A stretch of 64,000 bases of DNA, from the NCBI GenBank assembly GCA_034008185.1, contig CM067082.1, positions 105,519,311 to 105,583,310 on the forward strand. The letters are read 5' to 3'. A program made the position numbers and the translations under genes. This DNA is from Gorsachius magnificus (taxonomy: Eukaryota > Chordata > Aves > Pelecaniformes > Ardeidae). Shown one piece after another: positions 14,701 to 26,704 of the stretch (position 1 is the first letter of the stretch; each line of letters opens with the position of its first letter). The notes beneath the pieces were generated by a model, which worked only from the letters and a program-made list of their open reading frames with translations, searched no databases and was not told where the DNA came from.

Positions 14701-15088
14701 TACAGATACGTGACCAGGGTCATTAGGAGAAGCAGCTGTGCGCCTTGGGAAATTTTAGTCATGTCACTAGATGTTTTTCCTGATGTTCAAATTTGGTAAT
14801 TTTATGTTAGAAACATTTCATATGTCTTAGGCATTTTCCAAATACAAAGCAGAAGAAAGACCTAAAGCAAGCATAAAAACTTTACAATATTATAAATGTA
14901 GGAGCCTGAACTCTACCATTTACAGCTTGAGTACTTGATAATCCCAGAAACTGCGAACTGGTGCATACCTCCTTACCTTACCCAAAGCAGCTGGGCAGTA
15001 ATTCAATCTACTTATTCATTCCTTGGACCCATTGGTGGCAGCTCTAATGCTTTTTAGGTGTTCTCAACAGAAAATTTTCTAGTGGGGA

Positions 15089-15118
15089 TGTGTATGGGTA
15101 CGTGTGTGTGTGTACACA
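15089..15118. repeat. Interrupted (TG)n microsatellite
   Basis: TGTGTATGGGTACG is followed by a (TG)n run ending TGTACACAC. The TG run and the terminal ACAC can pair as a small hairpin. Confidence 0.88.
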
Positions 15119-16837
15119 CTGTATAATGTAATGAAGGTTGAAGACAACAGTATCATACACAACAAGCACAGGTAAGTTATTAATTGTCAAGATAAAATTA
15201 ATGATAGGAATATTTAGTTGCTGTACTTTGGAAAACAAAGAACCAAAACAAAGAAATTGCCTTGGAAGGGACGCCGTAACTTTTCCTGACATGTCCCTTT
15301 TCACAGTTGGCCTGAGTAGCCACAAGCCCGTGTCTGCAGAGTCTCCATTGAGGGCTCTTGCCTAGGGGTGTGAATGCACAAGGACTTCGTAAGATGTTAA
15401 TTAGAAAAAATAAAATATGTGGACACTTGATAAATGTCACCTTTGTCCTCGTTACCTCCATTGTGATACACTGCTATTACATGTCACTATTAGGTCAGAA
15501 TGACAAAAGGAAGATTTTTAGGAAGGTTTTTTAAGTTTTGTGGGAATAGGCCCTGCTACCCCCAAGATAAGAGCTGCCCCTTCTACCCCTGCTATTTTGT
15601 GGTGGTTTAGAAACTTAACTATTGATAGCTTCATGTAGGTTGGACTTGCCCTGTTAGTTGCAGTTAATAGGGGGTATATTTAAGAGCAAGTGATGGAAAC
15701 TCTTGTTTCACACTATCCATCCTGTGATGTATATGGTCCCTTAGGACAAAGGAAAGTTCGCTGAATGAAGTTCTTGCTATCAGTCACACTACTTCCTAAA
15801 TGAAAAGCAAATTTATTTGATTTACACAGTTCTTTAATGAACGAGTCATGCTTCCCACTCATTCAGCTGCCATCACCCCCCATTCAGATACAAACCTCTG
15901 ATCATTTTTAAATTATGTATGCAGTGATCAATGACTCACTGATGACTTGGGAGGCAATGGTAAAGCTCACTCTCAGTTTATTATTCCATAAAAAGTGATG
16001 TAGAATACTGATCAAGTCCAGTTTCTCCCCTTAAAGGAGCGTAGGAATGTTTGTATCTTGTCCATCATGATGATCAATCTTCTGCACCACATCAGATTCG
16101 ATGATTTTACACTAATCCCTTTTGCAGTCCAAGCTAAACTGTGCCAGTTTGCTTGGGATAAGCAAGATATTGTTACTTTCTTAAACTTTCTGAAAACCCC
16201 TTTGGATTGTGTCCATGGAATAAAGGTTATATGATAAATAAAAAGTAAGCTGTATATATTGCCTCAAGCAGTTTATAATGATAGTGAAAATTATTAGTGG
16301 CGAATAGATGCAGTTCTTAAAAAGATAATTATCATGATTTTCAGAAATGTGACTTGAAGGTGCTGGGAAAAAGCTGTCATCTTTTGTTAACAAAAAAGCA
16401 AAAATAGTTATTAACTCTGGTCACTCAGAATGTTTAGTTTTGGATCCAGAATTTTATGAAAAACAGTTACTTTAAAGCTGTAGTTTGTTCTGAGGCTGTT
16501 TTATGTCAGGTCTAGAAATAGCAATATTAACCGTCAGGCCATGAGATGGGGTGTTTTTTTCCTCTTTTCTTTTAGGTGGGAATAGCTGAAGAAAGGGGTG
16601 CCTCCCTTCTCTGACTTAATCTGAACTCAAAATAACTTTTGTTGTCTTGTTATAACAGCCCTTTTTCTGAGTCACTTATGAAAAAGAGACTGGGAAGTGT
16701 CGAATACTGTAGATCAAACACTTCAAAGCCAACTTTGACTTAGTTTTATGCATGCTTCAGAGTAGACTAATGTACAATGGTATCCAGGAAACTCAGCCAG
16801 TAATTCATAAGAGTCCAAAATGTTCTCCTTAGGATGA

Positions 16838-17030
16838 ATCATAGCAGCATAAATGATAGGATTAGAGAAGATCCTTTAGGTCATCCATTTCAAAGCCTGC
16901 GTATCTTCCTCTTCACTTAATCCCCACTAGGATTTCATCTACTCTATCTTTGCAAACCTCTCATATCCTTGACTCAGCCACCTCCCTGGGCAGTTTCTTC
17001 CATTGCCTAATTGTTTAACCTGAACATCTT
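16838..17030 (-). mobile_element. Diverged CR1 LINE remnant, minus orientation
   Basis: The order of blocks fits an old minus-strand CR1 3' end: AATCATAG..ATGATAGGATTAGAGAAGATCCTTTAGGTCATCC, a spacer, then the well-known CACCTCCCTGGGCAG segment followed by TTCTTCCATTGCCTAA, equivalent to the CAGCCTGTTCCAGTGCCTGA block. Many substitutions indicate an older subfamily than the copies near 29 and 37 kb. Confidence 0.6.
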
Positions 17031-19445
17031 TAAACCTTACACTGTCATGCTTAGTGAACAATTTATGACTACAGAAAAATGATCCTTTCTCCTCCCTTCT
17101 GCCATCGTGCTCAAATATCATCCCTCCCTTTAAATGTTTGGTTTGTTTGGGTTTTTTGTCTAGCTGCATGAATAATAATTCCAGGAAAGTTGGGGGATTT
17201 TAGTTGTCTTTGGTGCTTCTGTCACAGTAACTTTGAAATTTCAGTTTTCAAGACTCAAACCCACATTTTGATCTACAAATGAACTTTCTGTGACTCAGTG
17301 CGATGTATGTATTAAGTCATGCTTTTTAAGAGGCAAATTAACACGACTGAGCTATTCCCTGTCTTTGTTTATAGAGGCTGCTTTCATGAGGGTGCTAATG
17401 TGCTCTGATTGACAAATACACAAAACAGTTTGAGGGATTGAAGTGACTGAAGGTGGAATCTGGTTTTGGCCTCAGATATACGCAATCTCATGTTACTAAT
17501 CAGGATATTAATTTAATTATATATTTGAACTCTGTTTTGAAAACTTACCTCCAAAAACTCCTGGGGTTGCCTACTGCAGAAGAGTTAAAATTTATCACGA
17601 TTATTTCCAAAAGCAGCTTCATAACTTTGTTGATAAATAGAGTTATAGGCCTTTTAATATACATTTGTCTAAGTGTGTGCCCAGACCAGTGTTATTCTGA
17701 TAGGATTTTTGGATGATATATAAAATGAAACATTGAGAACTTCATAATGGGTGATATGAAGATGGAAGGCAGCATTTTGTCCTGATGAAATGAGGCAAAG
17801 GAGCCTTAATCTACAGAATTTTTAATTTTATCCCCTGTGTTTCTAAAGATCTGCCTAAGCTTGTCAGAATATACCGATGACAAACCTCTCTGGTGTTAAT
17901 CATCTCACCTACTATGATATAGCATGTGCCAGTTAGATCCATGTGAAATTTGTGTTGTCCTCCTAGATGACTAATATTGCATGCTGAAAAAATACAGGGT
18001 AGAGGTGGGAAGGCTGATTATTGCAAGCCATGTCTTCATACTGCCGCCCATTTTGGAGTTACACAATAAAAATAGCTGCAGTCTGTACATCACCTGTCAG
18101 CTCACCTCTCTCACAGTTTACTCATGCGGTAGTTCTTTGATCCACGCAGAACTATTCCAGGCTCCCTATAGCCATGTATAGTGCAGTCGGCCAAAGCTGT
18201 GTGAAATTGAGGTAAATCCTGCTATGTTACTTCAGTTCTGCCAGCCCATAACTAACAGTTAACACATTAGGTTTAGTGCATCCACTGTGTTTTCATGAGC
18301 TTGAAAGTATTCGCATTGCCCACATTGGCATGGCAATTTGTAGAAATAGACAAAAGGATTATTTGTAAGAAGTCAATGTCATGGAAATAACAGGTTTTGA
18401 AAGCAGTATTTTATAGCTCAAATAATTTTTTTCATTATAATTTTATAATTGCATTTTAATTTTTAACAGATTATGTTTTCAGCCTAATAAAGGAAAAGAT
18501 GCATTGGGACACTATAGCCTTTTCATGAAGATTCCTTCTGCCCCCGATATTTTTGTAAGCCTCCCTTCCTCAATGTCTGTGCTGTTATGCTGATTAGATG
18601 TCTTCTAGCCGGTCCTCAAATGTTTTGAAGTTGAGGGCACTGTGCAGTGACAGTGTCACATGTCTTAAGTGTGCAACTTAGTGTGCAACGCTAATGGACA
18701 GATTAGTGCCTCTTGGTCCCTGGATAAATTTGCAGCTATTCTCTTCAGGTGCAAAGAGCTCACCATAATTGTGCCACCTTTTTGCTGTTTCTCATCCAAA
18801 CTATGTGTGTGTCCAGCTTTTGTAAGAGTGTGCAGAAACCAGTTTGCTAATTCTTGAAAACTCTTTTCCTTAATTATGGTGGGAAAACAGGATATTCTCC
18901 AGTATCTTTTTATGTAGTACAGAGCTGTAAACAGCTCCAGATGTGATCTCAAGAATGCTGTGTAGTCAGGAATGGTATTAACTGTGAGCTCTGTGCTGGC
19001 TTCTGTGGTCCTACACTGCATTGAGCTATGTGGGCTACTTCACTGCAAATGCATGTCTTTAGCAGCTTTTTCCACTGTGCTACTTCTGCAGGGCTTTCCT
19101 CAGCAAGTATCCGTGTTTAAGATTGTTATTTCCATGATGTATTTCAAGTGGTATCTCCTTTTATCTTCTGTCAGCCTTGTTAATCTCTTAGTCCTACAGC
19201 AATATTTCTTTCTCCTCTCCAGTATTTGTAGCTCATCTTGGTTTCTTATAATCCATACATTTCATTACCATGCTACCTACCTCCTTCCCCTAGATCACTA
19301 ATGAAACAAGATGGGACCTGCTGCTGGTCCCTTTGGCGTCACAGCATGTGCTATGTGATAAGAGTTCTGAACAAAAGGACTAACATTCGAGGGCTGACCT
19401 TTGTAAACCCAAGTCAGCTCTTAACACCGTATTTGTAATTGTCCT

Positions 19446-19468
19446 TTAAAAAAAGAAAAAAAAAAAAA
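19446..19468. repeat. A-rich homopolymer tract
   Basis: TTTAAAAAAAG followed by thirteen A. It borders the protein-like minus-strand fragment at 19449-19660, but for a minus-strand retrocopy the tail should appear as T on this strand, so it is not that fragment's poly(A) tail. Confidence 0.9.
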
Positions 19469-19660
19469 GTAGAAACTTCAGTAAGGGGAACTTCTTAGCC
19501 CCTTGGGGGCCTTGGGCCTCCAGCTGTTGCTGTAATTTTATTGCTTTAGTCTTTTGTATCTTGGTGATTTTATCCTTGATCTCCTGCTCTGTTAGCTTCA
19601 CTGGTGCTTTGCTTCAGTCTCAAGGCTTGAGATGAAATTTGTTCGGTTTAGTACCATCAG
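19449..19660 (-). pseudogene. Possible decayed coding fragment (minus strand), unidentified
   Basis: Reading the minus strand, 19613 to 19449 is open and translates to a charged, helix-like sequence including KLTEQEIKDKITKIQKTKAI, then LQQQLEAQGPQGAKKF. In the same frame upstream, after two TGA stops, there is an ATG (complement of about 19658-19660) followed by ADGTKPNKFHLKP. The lysine- and glutamine-rich heptad character looks more like real protein than the neighbouring chance frames, and the in-frame stops would make it a broken retrocopy. I do not recognise the protein. It may equally be a chance 55-codon frame, and no poly(A) tail or target-site duplication supports retroposition. Confidence 0.25.
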
Positions 19661-20876
19661 CCATGAAAACCATTCTAAATCCTGAAATCCCCAAGCACCA
19701 AAAAACATTAATAGTGTAGCATAAAAACCAAAAAAGACATCTAGATGTTTTTGTCCACATAGTGTGGAATTGCAGAGATCTAAATGGAAGAATATTCTTT
19801 TAAAGTTATGTAGATTGTTGGTGCTAAATTCTGTGTGAACATGATTGTGGAGGCAGTCGGGCTGACAGGCAACTGGTGGATTGGGTTTAGAAGACCTCCG
19901 TGCTCAAATTTTGTTCTGCTGAGCTGCTGGATCATTTCACTTCACTGGAGATTTCAGCCTTCTTCAGAGGTGGCTCATAAGGAAAAAAAATACATAAAAG
20001 CTGTGCATTATTTTTATTGTTATTATTCATATATCATTTGGAGATGGTGCCAATTTATTTTGGATTGCTTTACATTCCTTAGAAAAGGATTTAAGCTAAA
20101 TCATTTTCAACCTAAACTAATAGTGGACATGTAAGAAACTGCTGGGTTAAATAATCACTTTAAATTGAAGTCATGCAAGTATGCGCATATAGAAATTTGT
20201 GTGATTATCCGCTGTTCTTTTTTCTCCCTAAATATTCCAAGCAACTTTTTATGAGTTTCTACCCACTTTTCCAATTCTGTCAGGTTCATTATTGCAAAGA
20301 TGAATCCATCTTGGATCAGATATTAATTTCCTGCACTGATATTTGAAAATAAGAAATGCGTACTTTCATGGTTTAAGACAGAAGTTATCTTCAATACAGG
20401 AGTTTTGCTATTTTTTCCTTGCCCAAAGTATTAGTCTTATATAAGAAAAGGTCCTTGTTAATTAGTTTGTGGAGCCTTATTTTCTATTGTTTTGCAATTG
20501 ATATTGCCAGTTCTGCCTGGGAAAAGGGGCAGGCGAAATGCAAGCAGAATGGAGTATCTCAAATCTTATGCCCAGTTGTTCTCTGCCATTTTTTTTCTGA
20601 TATAAAAGTAGTCTGTGATTTTATAATTTGGAATGTATCATCATATGCATAAAAGAGCTGATGTGAAATTGCCCTTATTGACTTAATTTTTTATATTTCT
20701 TAAAATTGCGAGTGCTTGAATTTGCAAGTTATGCATTTTTATCCTAACTGTTTTGCATGCAATAAATTGTTTCCTCCAGCCATAACCAAAGCTTTTACAA
20801 ACTGATAGAATCAACAATACAGTGCATGTAGTTACCAAGTACACTAAATCTTACGCATCTTCTTTTTCCCTTGTAG

Positions 20877-21565
20877 ATTTGTCTGAGGATGCAGCAGAGG
20901 AAGCAGAAAAGCCATGAAATCTGAAGACAACCCTCAGGAAGAATTTCTATCTGATGTCAATTGCATTTATAATGCTGCAGTACCAATCGATTTTACTCTG
21001 TACTGATTGCAGCTTCCAGAAGGAGAGGGCTGTGCTAATTTATATTTTAAAAGTTCCATTCTGGTAATTTTGATTGGGTCTCCCCACCAACTACTAGCAT
21101 CCTTTCTGTGAGCAAAGTTTAAGCACTTACCCAACTGTGGTCGGGGTGTTGTGTTATGTTTTGCAGTATATCAGCCCTCTCTAAGGATTCAGTTGACTGA
21201 TCAAAGACTGTTTACACATAGTTAAAAGCAACCTTTGTTTCAGGATATGTTTTATCTTTTTTTTTAAGATATTCTGAACTATACCTCCCTTTGAGATTAT
21301 AGTAACATTTGTTATATCACAGTTTTGACAAAAGATAACTATCTCGTTTCCTCCTGTACTAACATTCACGATTCCGGACAGCTGAATTCACCACCAGAAG
21401 AAAAACTGGTAATCCATCAACTTTTTTTCCCCGCTCTCTCATTGCTTATGCAGACTCCTTCTCTCTAGAGATATAGAGTAAAATATGGTTACTGGACATA
21501 AGGGCAAACCCTTTTGCCACTAACTATGTCACAATGAATGTAAATAAAGTTTATACTGTAAGTAC
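20877..21565 (+). CDS. Putative terminal exon (short coding end plus 3' UTR), possibly BBS9
   Basis: Seen: a pyrimidine-rich acceptor (TCTTCTTTTTCCCTTGTAG) ends at 20876. After two bases completing a split codon (Asp if the previous exon ends in G) come Leu-Ser-Glu-Asp-Ala-Ala-Glu-Glu-Ala-Glu-Lys-Pro and TGA at 20915-20917. About 630 bases without coding character follow, with an AATAAA at 21543-21548. This is the layout of a last exon. Known: in mammals the gene directly upstream of BMPER in the same orientation is BBS9 (PTHB1), a BBSome subunit in ciliary trafficking, and its human C-terminal region is acidic with an Asp-Leu-Glu-Glu stretch. Inferred: this is the avian BBS9 end with a divergent, shorter tail. 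No other BBS9 exon was recognised in 1-20876, and a last exon of a non-coding RNA or a chance arrangement remains possible. The coding part covers only 20877-20917. Confidence 0.4.
21543..21548 (+). terminator. Polyadenylation signal AATAAA
   Basis: A canonical AATAAA lies 626 bases after the stop of the putative terminal exon, with a T-rich and GT-containing stretch within the next 60-80 bases that could serve as the downstream element. AATAAA is frequent by chance in AT-rich DNA; the call rests on its position relative to the exon. Confidence 0.4.
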
Positions 21566-24500
21566 CTTGAGCACAGCAACACATGGATCTTTTTATGGTT
21601 ACCTGTGATTTCTGTTTTTCTTGTCAATCAGTCTGTTCTAGTTATGGGTAAGGTTTTCAAAAGTAACTAGCAATTTTTGAGTGCCTTAATTTTTAGTAAT
21701 CCAGTTGGAGGGTGCTTTGAGGGTTGAGTTTTTAGAAAGTGGTGAGTATTCACCTTCTGAAAGTCAGGTCCATGCAAGGTGCCTCAAATGCAACACCCAA
21801 CAACCGAGGTGACCTTTGAGGGACCTTGGCCTGGGGTTTGGCAGCATCAGGCTCATGTCTGGATTCCTGAGAGTGAGTTGAGATATGAATAAAAGATACT
21901 CAGAACTGAAAATAACTGAGACCTGGATCAAGTGTAAAAAACGGCATTTGAACAAGGCCTCTCCTGACTGTTGCTGGTTCATACCAAAATACAAGTTACA
22001 GTCTTTTGGATGGGAAATGCAAAAAGCACTACTGGTCTCCAGCTTAGTTTCTGGTGGATGCAATTGCAGGAGCCATCTCTGCATCCCACGCTCCTGTTGG
22101 TTTCCTCAACAGGGGTTCACCAACTCCTGTTCTAGCTGTAGAAGAGGTCCCTCCAACTCACTTCTGTGCTGTTTCAGCAGAGGTTGTGACAGTTACTGTG
22201 GTCTGTGCTAGACTTAGTCTGTGGTTAAAAAAGAGACATCATCTTTCAGGATGTATTAAGCCATCAACATTCATCATCTCCACATCTGCTTTCAACCTCT
22301 TTCCATCCACCCTCAAACCAAAACCAGCTTTGCACCACTTGTGCGTCTGCTGCTTAACTCTCTAGTCCTACTGTGGCTCACTCAGTAAACATGATATAAC
22401 CATGTTTCACGGAGCCTTTTTCACCACGTTAGCTATTAAATAGAGCTAAGTGGCCACGGAACTGGATAAGGCTTCTGGTACCTCTAGGACTAAAGTGGGC
22501 AGCGACTCCAAATAAAAATTACTCTGTCCCCCGGGAGACCTCATATATCTACAAGTTGTGGGGCCAGAAATCTTGCTTCTTTCCCAGGAAGGACAAATCC
22601 TACCCCCTGCCTGTTATGGAGTGATTCTGCTGGCTGAATTTTCTTCCCTCTGATCCCTCTCCCATGGTTTTTGTCAGGAGGGTGGTATCCAACCCATTGT
22701 CAAGGTACCCTGCTGCGCTGCGAAAATTACACACTAAAATAATCGTCTGTAGTCTCTGTACACATCTCAATGACCAAAGAAAATCCATGGAGAACTAATC
22801 AATTACTGTAGCTATTAGGCTTAAACTTTAACTATAGATCTCAAATCTTCTTTTGTCCTCTTGTCAGCAACTACTAGGTAATCTAGAGAAATCAACCACA
22901 GTTGCTACTGAAAGCCCATACCAGAATGGTGTAGAATCCTGGACCAAAGAATCCTAAGCTATAGGCATATAGTATAGCTGGAAAGCACACTACTGTGAGA
23001 CTTCTGTGAAATATATTACTCTGTCATAATTACCATTATTGAATGTGATCCCAGTGCTCAGAGCTGCCTGGCTTCATTGGGAGTTTAGGGTAAATGGCGA
23101 GTAGGCACTCAGGTCAATTATATCATCCACTCTTATTTATTTTCTGTCATTTTAAGATGTAAGGCTCTGAAGGACTCTTATTTGCCTTTTCTGCTCCATG
23201 CTTTGTAAAATGAGGTCTCCTGAGAATAGTTTTACAGAAAGGGGAAAACACACTGGTAATAAAGAGGGGGGGAAAAAGGTAGAACTGTCTATAGTTTGTA
23301 ATGTATGACCTCTTTGTATATTGCACTAAATTGAGGTATTTGATAGTATCATCAGAATTAAAAAGAGAAATACAGTTGCATTAAGTAAAAATTACTTGGT
23401 TTCCCCCAATGCCAAATTGTCCATCTAATTCAGAGGAAGGAAGTCATTGAAATGTAGTCATTTACGCAGCAGGCTAAGAGGAAATATTGTAAAGTAATTC
23501 TTAGCAGTTCTCAAATGTACTCTGAATTTTTAAGAAAGTTCTTCTTGGCTGGAAAAAAATCAGGCCAATTACAGGAAGTATTGAAGTTAAAGAGTTGGCC
23601 AAATGAAAAAATGTAAGGAAACATTGCTAGTTTGGGGGGACCAAATGTTTGGTTCTCATTGATGCTGTTTCCGAGGCCAAGAGAGACATTGCTGGCCAAT
23701 CGAACTATTCTGAACAATAATTTTATACGTTTACATGGCTCACAGATAAAAATGAATTTTAAATGATCATTTTATTGAGTTTAATTTTGTATCCATATAT
23801 CTAAAAGAAATTTTGTGACATTTTGAAAACGACACTGTGAGTCGTGGCAACTTTACTATATTTGTGCTATAGCACTTCAAAGTACATTTTCTAAAATAAG
23901 TCCTAACGTAAAATATATATGTTTTATTTCTGTTAAACAGGTAAATACTTCTATTATTTTCTCAGTAGAGTGTATTTTCTGAATGCTGTTGTCCAAGGGC
24001 TTTTCTTTCATTTTGTTTTTGTGCTGTTGCAATTTAGAAAAACAGATTAAAACAATTACTGCTCTGATGACCAAAATCTGGAGGTCTGGGCTCTGCTGAT
24101 CTTTTGGGCTTTGAACACAATGCTGAGTTCAAACTAGAACTGTGGTTTCCAGCCCCAGATTGGTTCTTCTGTCCAACTATTATTAAACTATGACACAGAA
24201 AAACAACATTTCTCTACTTTCAAGGGGCTGGGTTTCACTTTATAATGTCCTGTCTTTTTATCTTCTTCAGCATTTACTGTACAGCGAGCATTAGAGATAA
24301 GTTTCAATATTCTTATATTATGAAGAGTAATTTACTGCCATAAACTGAAATTTGCTGAGCAGAGATTGTATTTCTGTGTGAAGTTGTTCCAGCATAAAAA
24401 AAACCCAAACAGGGTATGCATTATATTGAATAAGTATCTTTCCTTCTTATCAGAATATCCTGTTTATAAATAATCTATTAAAAAAAACTGCTGCAAAGGT

Positions 24501-26679
24501 GCTGTAAAATCTATGATGTACTCCTGAAATCAAGCTTCTGTATCGCTTCTTTACTTGAAATTAACCTTGAGTTTCCCATAGCCTTGTTTGTTGTCACCCC
24601 TTGACATCATGCTGCTTTGTTCATTTACTCCCTTATAGCATAAGGTACCTCCAGTATTTATGTGATATCTTCATATGCTGTTTGCAGGTGACTTAGTTCC
24701 TTTGCAGCTCAAAGGTGAAGTTTGTGTAGGCTTTCACTGGTTCATGAGCCTTGATCCTCTTGAGGGAACAGGATGCCCTCAGGTCCTGCTGAAACAACTG
24801 GGAGGCCAAGGCAGTCGGTGTCTACAGCGCTGGGTTTGTAGTTCGCAAAAGTGACCCAAACCAGAAGAGTGTTTCTGAATGCCTTGTTTCTTTGAGAATT
24901 TATTCTAACATTGCAGTAGACCAAGTTCAACACAAGTTTGATATTCATATAAAGACTGAAAAATGTTTCTTGGTTTAGAGTCTGAAACTCTTCTCTACTT
25001 TTCTGTCTCCTGTTGTTCTTATAATTCTTATAATGGTCGATAGTATCAGGAATTATTATTTCTGTCCTTCTTTGCAAGTTAGCTAGCTGTTTGCTGTATA
25101 GAAGCTGCTAATTTGGGGGGGACTATGCTTTATCCAGGAAACCAGCAGATCACAGCAGACACGCCTGGCACTTTTGTTAGCATTAAATATATAGCAAGTG
25201 ATTTAATTAATCATGGGATGGAAGCATAACCCAGTTAATTGATTTGACCTGATGTTCTCTGACAACGTGTCCTGATCGCTGTATCTTTACATCTGCTATA
25301 GCAAGGAGTACAAACAAATGCAACATACAAGCACATTTAAGTAAGTATCATCATTATTTTAAAATACTGTGGTATTTTCCAAGATTTTTATGTTGTCAAA
25401 AGCAGGAAAGGGAGTAAAATTCCATTATGTGGTACCATATGCACTCATTGTATGTTGATGTTTCCTTCGCATGCACTGTCACATGCTAAGATTTGCTATG
25501 TGTGTATGAGGCATCCACGCTGTCAGATGAACCTGCTGTATTGAAGATTTCTGTAACCATCCCCATTCTTAAAATGAAAGGATTGAGCAAAATCATGTTT
25601 TCATAGTAGGAAAAAAATCACAAAAGTAACCAGGAGCCCTGTAAGAGATCCACACCCTCAGGCTACAGCATGTAAATTGATGTTGGCCCTAACGGGAGTA
25701 TTTTCCATTTGATATAGCATGAGCATATTGTATTATTCACTTGTTTGCTAGCACCACTTTAACACTATGCTCTCATTATAAGAAGTATTTCTTTTAGAAA
25801 TTATTTTTTGCAAAACCAGTTAAGACTCCAGAGGGAAATGATAGAAGTGTTTGATAAGATATTTTGATTCATCTTTATAGGCAGAATAGAGCCTTGGAGT
25901 GCTTCCTAAGTGGGAATGATCATTGCAGATCATAGCTCACCTTCCACCACAGCTCTAGCTGGGTGCAGACTGACAGTGTATTCAGCTGCAGAAACAAGGT
26001 AAAAGCTGTTCTGGTTATGTAAGCTGTTGCCTGATCAGAAATTTTGAAGGGAGGTCAGCCATCCTGAGTCATCACTGTAACCTGATTAGAAGCCCAAATC
26101 TACTTTCATTGAATTTAACTGAGTATTTTGCCATTGTTTTTGACAGGAGAGCATCCATACTCTTCTACTGGAGGCCGCGTGGCATAAGATGACATTTAAG
26201 CACCATTTAAGTCCTGGCTAGATGATATAATAAACTATGAGGGTCTCTCCAAAAGGTACTATTCCCAAAATACAATATGCGTGAGGGTTAGCTAGTCAGT
26301 ATTAGTTCAATAGCTGCTGCATTCCACCCCAGAAGTGGTTGCTTCTCTGTAGAGAGCGATGCTGCATGTGGAATAGGCCCTTGCAAAATAAAACCCTGGA
26401 GCATTTTATACATATTATTTCAGCCACTTACGAGATGAAGTCACTCTCAGGATGATGTGTAGCAGCTTTTCAACAAGCAAAACAGCGCTGTTAAATAGTT
26501 AGGAAATCAAGCAATGAACAGCATGCTCCCCTTCTGCTCTCCAACCAAGAGAGTATGGGAGAGAAGTATTTCCAGGACACGTTCCATTAAGAAGAATGCA
26601 CTTACTTAATTTGGCATTTGATCAACAGAAAGCTTGGCCCTCTGTCTTTTAAAAAGTTGCCATGGTTTCTCTAAATTGA

Positions 26680-26704
26680 TGTTGTTGTTATTATTATTAT
26701 TACT
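26680..26704. repeat. (TTG)n/(TTA)n microsatellite
   Basis: TGTTGTTGTTATTATTATTATTACT: three TTG units merging into several TTA units. Confidence 0.9.

Larger units (their letters stand above)
1..20876. other. Non-coding DNA, possibly the last intron of BBS9
   Basis: AT-rich sequence with no exon I can recognise. The longest open frames (for example 2197-2679, + strand) have no domain, no compositional bias and no homology I know. The stretch holds a CR1 fragment at 7.83 kb, a decayed CR1 at 16.84 kb, several microsatellites and short tandem duplications listed separately, and a protein-like minus-strand fragment at 19.45-19.65 kb. If the exon at 20877 is BBS9, this whole stretch is intronic. 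Confidence 0.5.

Noticed and set aside
19258..19400. Possible internal CR1 segment (ATCACTAATGAAACAAGATG..)
   Set aside because: Only a weak resemblance to the CR1 body; not enough ordered matches to support it.
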